A stretch of DNA of 64,000 bases from Diadema setosum (taxonomy: Eukaryota > Echinodermata > Echinoidea > Diadematoida > Diadematidae). The notes beneath the pieces were generated by a model. That model made no database searches. It saw nothing but the letters and a program-made list of their open reading frames with translations, and was not told the DNA's origin. The first letter of the stretch is position 1. Each line of letters begins with the position of its first letter. Below, one piece after another: positions 35,780 to 46,924 of the stretch. A program made the translations under genes and the position numbers. The stretch is taken from the NCBI GenBank assembly GCA_033980235.1, contig CM067076.1:32832383-32896382 (forward strand). The letters are read 5' to 3'.

Positions 35780-36241
35780 CTAGAAAAGCACTCTGACAGC
35801 GCAGACCTCCGCCAGGCAGTTACTTTCCACCGATGATCTTGCTCTTCCATAGAGATCAGTGATTTCCACCCACTGAAAAATCGCTGGATTTCCCAATATA
35901 GAAGCCTTTGTTACGTCATAAACCCTTTGATGCGCGGCGCGCCTCGCCCCAGCAGAAACTAGAGCACGCACTTTAGTGCACGTATGGATACCTAAAAGAT
36001 GCGCAGCTTGAACTCCCAAGTTCATTGACCCTACCTAGCAAAATAAAAAAAAATCCTTCATAAAACCCATAAAAATTTCCGGATCACTACCAAAACTTAA
36101 TCACCTGTTCCTTGTGTCATTCTCAACCTTTTCTGCAAGTTTCATCCAAATCCATGCAAAACTTTTTGAGTTATTTTGCACACGGACAAACAAACAAACC
36201 AATGGTAACAAAAACATAACCTCCTCCCTTGGTGGAGGTAA
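35780..36241 (-). mobile_element. HINE-like element, minus orientation
   Basis: At the left, CTAGAAAAGCACTCTGACAG is followed by GCAGACCTCCGCC. At the right end are ACACGGACAAACAAACAAAC and CCTCCCTTGGTGGAGG. Read on the minus strand, the order is subterminal GGCGGAGGTC, a weak GC-x-GC hairpin, TTTTCTAG and T. This matches the pattern of the elements at 40601 and 43571. Confidence 0.5.
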
Positions 36242-36282
36242 CTAGCAGCAGGGAGGTGTCTCTCACACCTCCCTGCTAGCAG
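36242..36282 (-). mobile_element. Helitron-like 3' end (hairpin plus CTAG)
   Basis: The minus strand reads CAGGGAGGTGT-gagag-ACACCTCCCTG, then CTGCTAG and T. It shares the hairpin core with 28541-28572. It abuts the right end of the preceding HINE-like element. The 5' end is unknown. Confidence 0.45.
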
Positions 36283-36448
36283 TTAGTTGCACACTATCTC
36301 CACTTGCACAGCTTTCTTCACAGTCTATTAAAGTGGCCGGGAATGTACGGTGTAGGCCCACATGAGGCATAGTCAATATGCTGTATGACGGACCCAGTCT
36401 TCACCCTTTGCACTCTGGTGTGCACAATGTGCGCAGTGCATGGGTTAA

Positions 36449-36517
36449 AGGGATACTACAGTTTGGGTTTAAGACGAGGCTGCAGGTTTCCAAGTTTGTT
36501 TTTGTTTTTGTTTTTTT

Positions 36518-36548
<31 letters not shown>

Positions 36549-36865
36549 TTGTGAGATGATGAGAAACCTCTTATGAAATATGAAAGAACATAAGGAATTC
36601 ACAGTTTAATGAAAATTGATTTAAAAATGGCTGAGATATTAAAAAAAATCCTAATAAAACATGACATGCCCTGACTTTCATTTGGATCTCTTTTGTTTTA
36701 CATTGTTTATGGATATCTCACTCATTTCAAAACAATTTTCATCACATAAACTTTCAATTCCCCTTGCAATTGTATGCTACATAAAATTTTATTAGAGTGG
36801 TTTCTGAATATCTCGCAAAATGTTAAAAGCTGATGCCTCACCATAACCAATACTATACTATCCCT
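36449..36865. mobile_element. TTAA foldback MITE family A with GT tract
   Basis: TTAA at 36445-36448 and 36866-36869. It has expanded T and (GT)n tracts at 36510-36549. The arms share the family-A phrases AATGGCTGAGATAT and GTGGTTTCTGAATATCTCGC. Confidence 0.85.
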
Positions 36866-37259
36866 TTAACAGCCTTGCGACATTTGATATTTCTTCTTCC
36901 GAATGATTGACTATGGAAGGACGAGTCAGCCCAGCTCAGAGTAAACAGGGCATAGTAATCACCTCACTGGGTGGTAGAGCCTTTGCTGTTATGATTAATC
37001 ATAAATGGCTTCGTGCATTTTATGGAGCTATTGCCCTGAATGCAGGTACGGGGGACATCATAAGAAGAAAAATAAAAATACAGGCATGCCAGAAAGAATG
37101 AGAGGGAGGACCTGATGAATGTACCTACAAAAATGTACATGAAGAAACTTTGTACACAAAAGAGCCTGAACTTTGATACTACCTGGGCCTGATTTCAGGC
37201 TTTTGCCAGAAAACTGGCACCCTAGAAAAATGATTTATAAAAATTCACTGATTCTTTAA

Positions 37260-37639
37260 AGGGACAGTACAGTACTGGTTGAGGTGGGGATTCATGTTTT
37301 GAACATTCCTATAAAGTGAGACAATGGGAAATGAAATATGAAAGAGCATGTAATTTTAGGAAGGATTCAACATTTATTTGATGAAAATTGGTTTTCAAAT
37401 GGCTGAGATATCAAAAATAGTGATAATAATAAAAGGCGACAGGCCACACCTTTTATTTGGATCTCTTTGTTTCACCTTGTTTTTGGATATCCCAGCCATT
37501 TCAAAACCGATTTTCATCAAATAAACTTTTGATTCCCCTTAGAATTGCACGCTCTTTGACATCTCATAGAGTGGTTTCTGAATACCTCGCAAAATGTTAA
37601 AAGCTAAATCCTCACCTCAACCAGAACAGTATACACCCT
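37260..37639. mobile_element. TTAA foldback MITE family A
   Basis: TTAA at 37256-37259 and 37640-37643. The ends are AGGGACAGTACAGTACTGG and CCAGAACAGTATACACCCT. Its sequence is very close to the copy at 25970, suggesting relatively recent activity of the family. Confidence 0.88.
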
Positions 37640-37643
37640 TTAA

Positions 37644-40262
37644 ACTCTGAAACTTGGAATATTTGTGTGTGTGTCTGTGTGGGTGTGGGTGTAAGTGGGT
37701 GTGTGCGTGTGTTGTCTTGTTCATTGAGCATTGGTCTTTGATTGTATGTATTCATGCTCTTCCTGCTGGTCAACTTGTGTTTTCCGAGATAAAATGTACA
37801 CTTTTTTGTGTGTACAATACATAATGTTTCACATACTGCATTCCACCACTGGGAACTCCACAGCAGGAAGTCCAATACAAACAGAAAGTTAGCTTGCAAG
37901 GATATAGGTTCCTGAGAAACAAAGAACTGTCCAAATTCCTTTCAGCCTTATGCAAATTTGCAGCTTTTGGAGCTATGGGTCTGCAGAAACAAATCAACAA
38001 GGTTAGTTTCAGCATCTGGAGAAATATGTATTAAACATATAAGGTAATTGTGATGCAAATTTCAACATGCACAAGCTATCTCTGTCCAAAATTTGTATCA
38101 AACATTGTCTCTTTACGTGCTTGAGCAATTTTAGCCTGTTTCCTGATTTCCATACCTGACCTGTACCTGCACTCAATTTAATTTGTAATTCTTCTTTTGT
38201 AAATCTGACCTACTGTATAAAGCTTGTAGGAGGGACAGACTGCAAACTTTTCGAGAACATTGATGGCTTCCTTTATCAAGATTCTAATCCTTCACACAAA
38301 TGACCCTCAAACACGGATAAAATGTGCCACACCATGTGACCAAAATAATAAAGATATTCAGTCTCGCCTTGGCTGAGCAATACAGCACCGTGGATTAGCA
38401 CATACACTTGTAAATGTATCTTTTAATACCTTATCCATCACTGGACACTGTAAAGTTAAAGCTGTCAATGAAGGAGGCGTGGCAGGGGTGTAATCCTCAT
38501 AATCACAGGTACTTGCATTCAACTTAGAAAGAAGAGCATGCTAAAAAGCTCAAAACTGCCATAAGACTGCTCTAATTCATGGTGATATATGCAATTAATG
38601 TGAAAAGATAGCGGCGATCATAAGTTGATGAGTAATTTGAGCTCTTTGTTATGTAACTACTCTTCTTTTGAGACTACCCTGTTCCAACTCACATTCTTCA
38701 CTTGGGAAAACTAGAGATCTAAACTGTTCTTATTTCATTTTATTATTTCAAGGTAGATACGACAAACTTTTAATCTTCTCCTCTGTTTATCAAGTGTGTC
38801 GGGTGCAGGGCTAATGAACGAGCACTCACGTACTACGTCTACGTCATCATCACAGGAATGGCACATGAGCAAACACTTGGAACTCTTTTATTGCCAAAAT
38901 ATGTTTAAAAACATGAAACAAAGCAAAACATGTATATGGGAATTATACCTAGAACTGAAGCAGTGTTAACAAGCTGTCTTTTTCAACAAACCAAAAAAAA
39001 TTCAACAAACCAAAAAAAAAAAAAAAAAAGAAACAAACAAGAACTCATTTTTCGTGTCCCACAAAAGCAAAGCATTAAAGGTCATCTGCTAAGAGTGCTA
39101 AGCTTTAATAGAACCTTGTCATCAAGAGGGTCATACAAATTTCCTTTGTACTCAAAAGCTCTGCCAAGATTCAGCAAAACAGATAATGGTTGAACACAGC
39201 TATGAGATAAAGTATTTTACAAATACCTAGTTTGCACATATTGCATGTTTATAAATTTATATTGTGCATGCATGCTATCTTGTGATGCCATATCTGAAGT
39301 GAATACAACTGTCTCTGCCCTTGATTTGCGATTATAAAACTTGTTAGCACAGCAGAACGTGAGCCATTAAAATGGATACAGGCAACTCTACACATTCACC
39401 TTGCTGCTGTAAGCCAATTTATCTACCACTATGAATGCAAGATGACTAGAAATTTAACGGACACTTCTAATAGAAGTTGGATTTAGCTCGGGTGGAGTGC
39501 ACCTTCATTAACCCTTGTGGATATGATGACCTGTTAAATTTTACTGTGGATGCAAAAAACAAACAAACAAACACAAACACAAAAACACAAAGCAAACACA
39601 AAAACACAAAGCAAACACAAACACAAGGAACAAACAGTGTGAAGAATATCATTACAGTTGGCCAAGTTTGCTGACATTTGATTTTATGTTGCGAGGTGTA
39701 CCCTAGGGGCCTACAATGTACATCTTTCCTATGTACTGCAGCTCCTTATTCCTGATCATCTGCATCACGGCTCGGCCATCCTAACTATATATCCAAGTGT
39801 CTCCTTATGACCCTAAACATTCCTCACAACATTTCCAAATTTTGGCTATGCTTCTGGTGAAACAAGGAAATGAACACACTATAGCCAAGACCATCACACT
39901 ATTTTGTCACTATTTCACCCTAAGCAAGGTGCATAGGTGATTAAAATGTGTAAGAAGTCACCTTCTCTCCGACACAAGGCACCTCCCTCATCCTGAACAA
40001 GGTACCCTGGGTCAGTCATACCTTGCCTCCTCCCTTCTGAGCAAGATATTTTGGTAAGTTTTCAAAACACGCCTTTAAACACAGCAAGTCAAGGTAACCT
40101 CCTTATACTGTCTTGTGACAAACAACTTACTACAATGAGTTTTAAGTTACCTAATCACCACGTTTTTCAAGCTTTCACACTCGAGCAGTCACTGTCGCCA
40201 GTCAGGCCCTGATACAGGTATACGTGTGTATTACATAACATTTTCCCCTGTAATCTGCTTAC
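37644..40262. other. Intron DNA, nothing identified
   Basis: Between the last family-A element and the TM3-TM4 exon. GT microsatellite at about 37660-37710, an A run at about 39010, and CAAACACAAA repeats at 39560-39625. No gene seen. Confidence 0.35.
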
Positions 40263-40491
40263 CGTGGGAGCTGAAGAGAAGTATGCCTATAAGGTTGACT
40301 CCAAGCCCAACGCCTCCAACGATGAGAACGAGGGTTGGATTTGTGATGTTCTCGCGTTCGACGAGGCGTTCGACTGCATCCACAAGGATTGTAAAGCACA
40401 GAGCGAAGAGAAAGACTGCATTGACCAAGGCACCCACAACTTCAGCACGTTGCCAGCCGTATGTGTTCTTTGGTGTGTCTCGCTTGGAATA
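40263..40491 (-). CDS. SLC30A1: ZnT1-like exon, TM3 and TM4
   Basis: Encodes 76 residues plus one base. The acceptor is CAG before TATTCC and the donor is CACG|GTAAGC, so the exon starts in phase 0 and ends in phase 1. The YGWQRAEV motif followed by GALVNAVFL is the diagnostic start of TM3 in ZnT1/ZnT10-type proteins. Residues about 18-38 form TM3 and about 52-73 form TM4 (LVLIVGGVGLGVNLIGILLF). The short loop between them has an NIT sequon. In CDF topology this loop faces outside, so it is a possible N-glycosylation site (inference). The peptide ends in SSH, leading into the His-rich loop of the next exon. The exon feeding into this phase-0 acceptor was not found. Confidence 0.93.
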
Positions 40492-40600
40492 CTGCACATA
40501 GAAATACAGGTCATAGAACAATGAACAAAAAAAATGTAAGCCACGAGCAATTTAACCTTCCTATGGTCAAACTAACTTGTTAGAATGATAACAAGGAAAA

Positions 40601-41872
40601 GTAGAAATTACGCGGTGCGTAATATATGTCCCCGCCGGAAGTAGCATTTAGTAGCAAAATGTACAATATAGGTAAAAAGATCAAGGTCAAAGGTCAAAGA
40701 AGTCAAAGGTCAAAATTCTATGTAGAAGTTTTGAAGCCCTCACCTAGTGCCATCACATAAAGCAAACGGAATCGAAATCGGGTTAGAAATGGCGAAGGAG
40801 TAGCATTTTGTAGCCAATGTACAATATAGGTAAAAAATCAAGGTCAAAGGTCAAAGAAGTCAAAGGTCACAATTCTATGTAGAAGTTTTGAAGCCCTCAC
40901 CTAGTGCCATCACATAAAGCAAACGGAATCGAAATCGGGTTAGAAATGGCGAAGGAGTAGCATTTTGTAGCCAATGTACAATATAGGTAAAAAATCAAGG
41001 TCAAAGGTCAAAGAAGTCAAAGGACAAAATTCTGTGTAGAAGTTTTGAAGCCCTCACCTAGTGCCATCACATAAAGCAAACGGAATCGAAATCGGGTTAG
41101 AAATGGCGAAGGAGTAGCATTTAATAGCAAAATGTACAATACAGGTCAAAAATCAAGGTCAGAGGTCAAAGAAGTCAAAGGTCAAATTTCTGTGTAGAAG
41201 TTTTGAAGCCCTCACCAAGTGCCATCACTTAAAGCAAACGGAATTGAAATCGGGTTACAAATGGCGAAGGAGTAGCATTTTGTAGCAAAATGTACAATTT
41301 AGGTCAAAAATCAAGGTCAAAGGTCAAAGAAGTCAAAGGTCAAAATTCTGTGTAGAAGTTTTGAAGCCCTCACCTAGTGCCATCATATAAAGCAAACGCA
41401 ATCGAAATCGGGTTAGAAATGGCGAAGGAGTAGCATTTTGTAGCCAATGTACAATATAGGCAAAAAATCAAGGTCAAAGGTCAAAGAAGTCAAAGGTCAA
41501 AATTCTGTGTAGAAGTTTTGAAGCCCTCACCTAGTGCCATCATATAAAGCAAACGGAATCAAAATCGGGTTAGAAATGGCGAAGGAGTAGCATTTTGAAG
41601 CAAAATGTACAATATAGGTCAAAGGTCAAGGTCAAAGGTCACAACTGAAATTCTTTATAGAAGTTTCAAAGCTCCCATGTAGTGCTATCATATAAAGCAA
41701 ACAGAATCAAAATTGGGTTAGAAATGGCGAAGGAGTAGCATTTTGAACATTTTGATCACACACGGATGCACGGACGGACGCACGGACGGACACACGGACA
41801 CACGGACACACACACGTACGGAGCCCGTTTCATAGTCCCCTGCTCGAACTCGTTCGGCGGGGACAAATTATG
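40601..41872 (-). mobile_element. HINE-like element with ~157-bp tandem array
   Basis: At the left, TAGAAATTACGC-ggt-GCGTAAT is a 7-bp-stem hairpin followed by ATGTCCCCGCCGG. At the right, ACGGACGGACGC and ACACGGACAC microsatellite-like DNA precedes TTCGGCGGGGACAAAT, inverted to the left subterminal motif. The tandem array between these gives the hairpin, subterminal inverted repeat, minisatellite and microsatellite order described for Helentron-associated elements. The 3' end is at the left, on the minus strand. It sits about 110 bp upstream of the TM3-TM4 exon acceptor. Confidence 0.6.
40640..41757 (+). repeat. Seven ~157-bp monomers with DR1 motifs
   Basis: The anchor GGCGAAGGAG falls at 40791, 40948, 41105, 41263, 41421, 41578 and 41726, so the period is 157-158 bp with a shorter last unit. 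Each monomer contains AGGTCA-N-AGGTCA (a perfect DR1; spacer G in one unit). Most also carry a second weaker pair (AAGTCAAAGGTCA). The last unit has two perfect DR1 motifs in series. The monomers are highly similar to each other. Confidence 0.9.
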
Positions 41873-43570
41873 AGGGTATAAAAGGAAGGATCCTGAAAAT
41901 AATTGGTCAATGACACTTACAAAGTACAAAACAAATTTCGGATTCAACAAGAACAGTATTATGCAGTGCCCAAGTAGGCACATATTGTATTCTGGATCCC
42001 ATTCAAAGTTTCATTTATTTTCATAGTCCAGACAAAAATGGCTTTCCGCTCAAGAATTCAATGTCGAGTTTTGACTGCAAACTAAGTTTCTAAAGAAGGG
42101 ATGGCACAGGCAGATTTGAGGAGAGCTCATTACAATATCATAATACATAAGTCTTTTCAACACAGCAAAGATGAGAGATTTTTAGTTGGACATACAATAA
42201 TTGTAGCCATGCAAATTGAAACATGAAAGACAATACCGAAAGGCAATGCAAACATTACAATCCAACCTTTATCTCATCAATAAATACACTCCCTTCAAAC
42301 TGTGCAATGATGCAATAACAGTCAGAGATAATGCTCAACAAAACATGTACTGTAAATATTAGCTCATGTGCAAAGAATTTTAAGTACAGACATGTACATG
42401 TACCACTGTACCTTGTACATGTGGGGATTAATATGTAATGTGTGTACATGTGTATCAAAATTGCTAGTATGTATGGGATACACATGCATGACTTGGTACA
42501 AAACTGTTCCTTTATATCCACATTTAAAAGAAAACTAGCAACAGAAAGTGATATTGAAAGTGTGTGGCTCAGATTGGACACAGCTGTCATCTTGTAGTGC
42601 CAATGTACAGGGCCTGCCAATTTATACGTAGTACTGGTCATCCCCTAGATGGCTCTGTTATTTGTATGCTACACATTCTGAATCATCTGGCAACAGCGAC
42701 CACTGCAGCTGTGCCGCCCTTTGTATTGGCAAATTAGGGCAGCCACAAGACAAACATTTTGACTATTCACATTGACATGGTTATCATTTTACACTGTATA
42801 CATTCAAAGACTTTAATCTGCATTGCCCTCTCAGGAAATTGTCAGAAATGATGACCTTTGAGGAAGGCTTGACACAGGTCATCTTATTCCGGTGACCTTC
42901 TACAACATCTGTGACATCATCCCTAAAAATGAGAACGTCTTTCACAGTGTCAAACTTCGCAATGTCAGATTTTGCAATGACTGGCCGTATGTTGTTGATT
43001 TCTGTGCTGCAATCCTCTGACACATGTTACAGTTATGTGCATTCATTGAAAAACAAGGCAAACTTTAATATCTTCTTCTTTTTTTTCAAAGTCACAGAAA
43101 CTCTTTTGTGGTATCTGTACCAGTTCACTGCTTCCACGCAACTGTGAGTGCATAAAGGAAAACTTTTTTTTTTTTTTCAGAGTTCTGGCAAATCAACAGA
43201 CAGGATCTGGATAGTTTATGATTGACTGAAAATATCTACAGGGGCTCTGCATGATCACATACCATTAAACCAATACCTCTCAACAAAAGTTGGGGAATCA
43301 CGCTGCTCATATTACACAACTGAATATCACAATTGCGAAAAAGCAAATAAATGCATGATGCACAAACAGCTATGCTTCCATGGATTTAATAGAGAAACTT
43401 GTATGCATTCACTGCGTGACTCAAAGGAAACTGTAACCCAAATATGAATACTTTTTTTTTTTTGGCTGTTAAGTGATCTCTTCTGAAAGCAGTCCCTTTC
43501 AGTTTTGCATTATGTTGACAATGTAAAAGGACTGAACATGACACTACAAGGTACTTGACTCCAACAAAAA
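41873..43570. other. First-intron DNA, nothing identified
   Basis: No element ends recognised. An open frame on the minus strand at 42784-43023 (79 codons) has mixed, non-repetitive composition but matches nothing I recognise. Confidence 0.35.
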
Positions 43571-44582
43571 CTAGAAATGTCGCTACAGCGACTGGTTATA
43601 CCCCCGCCAAACAACATTTCATAAGCTTTGGTCAAAACAACATTTGATAAGCTTTGGTCAAAAAACTGAGGAAGTAGTTAAATCTGCAAGATCTTTCCTT
43701 GATCTTCTGCCATTAATATGCCGTTACCATGGCAACATACTTTCGGGTACTGTCGAAAAATGCGTCTTGCACATCTACAACCAAAGGCACACATCTGTAC
43801 CAAGTTTCATGGAAATTGGGCAAAAACTGAGGAAGTAGTTTGCAACACAAAATTTTCCATCATTTTGGCTCATAATATGTGAGTTGTTACCATGGCAACA
43901 TACTTTTTGTCACTGTCAAGAAATGTGTCATGCTGACCTATATCCTAAGACAAACATTCAATATGAATTCCATGAGAATTGGAAGAACACTGATGAAGCA
44001 GTTTTGCCATGAAGCATTTTGCCCTATATTTTACCAATAACATGCCGTTACCATGGCAACGCACTTTTTGCCACTGTGGAAATATGTGTCTTGCACATTA
44101 ACATATTCAGATGAACATCTGTACCTAATTTCATAAAAATTGATCAAAAACTGTGGGAGGAGTTCGCGACGCAAGATTTGTACCCATTTTTGCCCATATG
44201 CCGTTATCATGGCAACATACTTTTGGGTACTGTCAAAAAATACGTCTTGCACATCTACAACCCAAGGCACACATCTGTGCCAAGTTTTATGGGAATCGGT
44301 TGAAAACTGAGGAAGTAGTTCGCGACGCAAGATTTGTACCCGTTTTTGCCCATAATATGCCGCTACCATGGCAACGTACTTTTGGGTACTGTCAAAAAAT
44401 ACGTCTTGCACATCTACAACCCAAGGCACACATCTGTGCCAAGTTTTATGGGAATCGGTTGAAAACTGAGGAAGTAGTTCGCGACGCAAGATTTGCAACG
44501 GACCGACCGCCCGACCGACCGCCCGACCGACCGTCCACTGATTCCTATACCCCCTTCAAACTTCGTTTGGCGGGGGTATAAT
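43571..44582 (-). mobile_element. HINE-like element with ~160-bp tandem repeats
   Basis: At the left, CTAGAAAT is followed by the hairpin GTCGCT-ac-AGCGAC and TTATACCCCCGCCAAAC. The right end is GTTTGGCGGGGGTATAAT, inverted to the left. CGACCGCC-type tetranucleotide repeats precede the right end. Five internal units are marked by TACCATGGCAAC-type phrases at about 43724, 43887, 44048, 44204 and 44363. The last two units are almost identical, which produces repeated peptides in open frames on both strands. Read on the minus strand the element ends in hairpin, ATTTCTAG and T. Confidence 0.65.
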
Positions 44583-44711
44583 GAATTTAAGTCATCAAAG
44601 GAATGAATCGAAACAGGAAGAGGCATCTACCTATATCATTTCAAAGGGATGAGGAGGATCACCAAGATAAGTTCTCAAATTGCACTTAATACGGATAACT
44701 GTCAGCTAAAT

Positions 44712-44732
44712 GGGGGGGGGGGGGGGGGGGGG
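44712..44732. repeat. 21-base G run
   Basis: Uninterrupted G homopolymer. Confidence 0.9.
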
Positions 44733-44816
44733 ATCGACACCGCTCAAGGTCCAGTGAGGTTTCATTACATAGGGCATGATGAAAACAATATTACCAAATA
44801 GAGATAACAGGCCTTT

Positions 44817-45030
44817 TACTGGAGAAGTATAAATTTTCGCGGTGTTGAAATTTTTGCGCATTTCGCGCAACCTGAAACTAGCGTGAAAATAAAAGCCCGC
44901 GAATATTTTTGCTTGCTGTATGTTCCAGTTGTTGAAGTCGTGATTCCGTGGAATTAAAAACATGCGAAACTCTCCTTACCCCGCCAAGTGCGAAAAATAA
45001 GTCGCACGAAAATATCCACTTTTACAGTAA
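44817..45030. mobile_element. Small MITE rich in TTTTCGCG motifs (family K)
   Basis: The ends TTACTGGAGAAGT and CACTTTTACAGTAA are imperfect inverted repeats. The interior has several TTCGCG/CGCGAA motifs. Related decayed sequence is seen at about 47136-47330 and 62343-62530. Confidence 0.5.
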
Positions 45031-45244
45031 TAGATGATATACTGTAGCCATACAGAAACTGTACAAAAGTACATTTTCATCAGGAACCCATACTAGTAAC
45101 AGCTGTGCCTCGGACCTCAGCAGCTTGCCTGATATCGGCCTACCATACATAGCAACAAGTAATAATGCAAAGAAATCAGCTATAATAGCAAAATATTTAA
45201 ATCAGTACAGTGCACCTGCAAAGCTCACTGCTCATTCACAGCAG

Positions 45245-45625
45245 GGTGTGTACAGTTCTGGTTGAGGTGAGGATTTAGCTTTTAACGTTTTGCGCGATAT
45301 TCAGAAACCACTCTATGAGATGTTAAAGAGCATGCAATTCTAAGGGGTATCAAAAGTTTATTTGATGAAAATCGGTTTTGAAATGGCCGAGATATCAAAA
45401 AACAAGGTGAAACAAAGAGATCTTAATAAAAGTGTGGCCTGTCGCCTTTTATTATCATCACCTTTTTGGATATCTCACCCATTTGAAAACCACTTTTCAT
45501 CAAATAAACGTTGAATCCTTCTTAAAACTACATGCTCTCTCATATTTCATAAGAGGTTTCTCATTATCTCACGTAGGAATGTTCAAAACATGAATCCCCA
45601 CCTCAACCAGTACTGTACAGTCCCT
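45245..45625. mobile_element. TTAA foldback MITE family A, inverted orientation
   Basis: Right TTAA at 45626-45629, with end CCAGTACTGTACAGTCCCT. The left end starts at about GTGTACAGTTCTGGTTGAGG without TTAA, so a few terminal bases appear lost. The interior AAAAACAAGGTGAAACAAAG is typical of the family. Confidence 0.8.
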
Positions 45626-45850
45626 TTAAATGCACATAAACTGGTCTGTTTCCTTCCCCGTAGATGCATTTTCATAAACAATCCTTTCCCTTCTTTTCTT
45701 TTCTTTTCAACAGAAATAAAGAGGAACTTGTTCATTTCTTATTGAGCATTACTTGTGCAAGCCCACAAAATTTCAAACATATCTTGCCAGGAACTATCAC
45801 AGGAACTGTCCCCTGAACATCTGCTGCATGGTTTCTCCAGTGCTGACATG

Positions 45851-46018
45851 GGGTGTTTCATAAAGCTGTTCTTCGGCTAAGAACAACTTTAAGAACGACC
45901 GGTGATCAGTTCTTGTGCTGAGTTATTGAATTTCTGATAAGTTAGTATAGCACATCAGAACATGTTCCAATCATTCTTAGGTCGATCGTAACTTTAAGAA
46001 CAGCTTTATAAAACACCC
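45851..46018. mobile_element. GTGTTTCATAAAGCTGTTCTT foldback element
   Basis: GGGTGTTTCATAAAGCTGTT is mirrored by AACAGCTTTATAAAACACCC. The inner arms TAAGAACAACTTTAAGAACG pair with the CGTAACTTTAAGAACAG region. About 168 bp. Confidence 0.6.
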
Positions 46019-46056
46019 ACCAGGTGCCTTCTAATCTCCTTCAAGCTGGGACATTA

Positions 46057-46417
46057 TGGACTTTTCAATTTCACATCCTGGACATGGACGCCGACGTAAT
46101 GACGTCATTTTAAGGAACTGCGCATACTCGAAGTTCTCCAGCACATTCAGCGTAAGAATCGAGAATGCGTTTTTCTAAGGATTTTACTTCCTCCTAGATT
46201 CAGGACGAGAATGACATCATTTCTTGGCGCTCCAATAGCCAGCCCCAGCCCACTGGAGGGGACGAGGCCATGACGTCATAACAGCATGTCGTGAATGGTG
46301 TGCACAAAAATTGAAATGAGTGACAACACCGCAGATTTAATGAGTGGACTGCAGCCATCTATATGGAACCGCTCTAGTACGAGAATGACATCCTCGTCAA
46401 CACAATCGAAAAGTCCC
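46057..46417. mobile_element. MITE family J, short copy
   Basis: GGACTTTTCAATT at the left and AATCGAAAAGTCCC at the right are inverted and match the ends of the element at 12453. TTA flanks the left end and TAC the right. Confidence 0.55.
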
Positions 46418-46486
46418 TACTGATCCTAAAGCCAGATACGTGCAATTAACCCCCCCCCCCTTTCAACTTTTACTTTTTGACACTAT

Positions 46487-46924
46487 AGGCCCGTTCACAA
46501 ACAACGAAAATCGAAATTTCAATCGCGATCCAAATTGTGATTTTTTTTTTTTCCGACCGTTCATACACAGGGAAAAATCGCACTTCGCAGCAAGGAAAGA
46601 ACGATCAGTGGCCAAATTGCGCATGCGTGAAACTTGCATGACCGAAGACTGACCCCGCAGTCCCAATAGAGTTTCGCAGCGCTACGAACGATGGGATTAA
46701 AAATACCGATTTCCGAATCTCGATCGCGCTCACACACACGACGCTTGGCAAAATAATCGTGATTATTCTGAAAAATCGCAGTAATAGTGCGAGTTGCATC
46801 GCGATAAGGATCGCGGTAATTAGTGAGATTTTTCTGTCCACACTGGAAAAAATTTCGAAATTTTGATCGCGATAAGAAAATCGATTTTTAAATCGCACTT
46901 TTTCCCTTGTGTGTGAACGGGCCT
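46487..46924. mobile_element. MITE with AGGCCCGTTCACA ends (family I)
   Basis: AGGCCCGTTCACA and TGTGAACGGGCCT are exact inverted 13-mers. The interior has several ATCGCGAT-type motifs in both orientations, for example AATCGCGATCC and GATCGCGATAAG. Confidence 0.65.

Larger units (their letters stand above)
7956..40491 (-). other. SLC30A1: SLC30A1-like gene span, six of its exons
   Basis: Span of the recognisable exons of one minus-strand gene for a ZnT1-type zinc transporter. Exons run 40263-40491, 27567-27806, 21521-21706, 20931-21013, 10013-10195 and 7956-8153. Every junction has AG/GT and the phases agree (0, 1, 1, 1, 0, 0). The joined reading frame is 1119 bp, 372 codons plus TGA. Introns are about 12.5, 5.9, 0.5, 10.7 and 1.9 kb and are largely transposon sequence. 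CDF family members export cytosolic Zn2+ by proton exchange; ZnT1 is the plasma-membrane member. The N-terminal exon (TM1-TM2, about 50 residues by comparison with vertebrate ZnT1) is not seen here. UTR boundaries and poly(A) site could not be placed. Confidence 0.9.

Noticed and set aside
40226..40550. Open frames on both strands overlapping the TM3-TM4 exon
   Set aside because: Shadows of the real minus-strand exon; only one frame contains the conserved ZnT motifs and matches the splice sites.
40640..41757. Regular repeats as a possible CRISPR array
   Set aside because: Units are contiguous and alike over their full length with no unique spacers, and the DNA is eukaryotic.
42784..43023. 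79-codon minus-strand frame with coding-like composition
   Set aside because: No recognisable domain, no clear exon partners; kept only as a note because chance cannot be excluded.
44031..44581. Repeat proteins of 155 and 142 residues on opposite strands
   Set aside because: Produced by near-identical ~160-bp tandem units in a HINE-like element; both strands stay open for the same reason.
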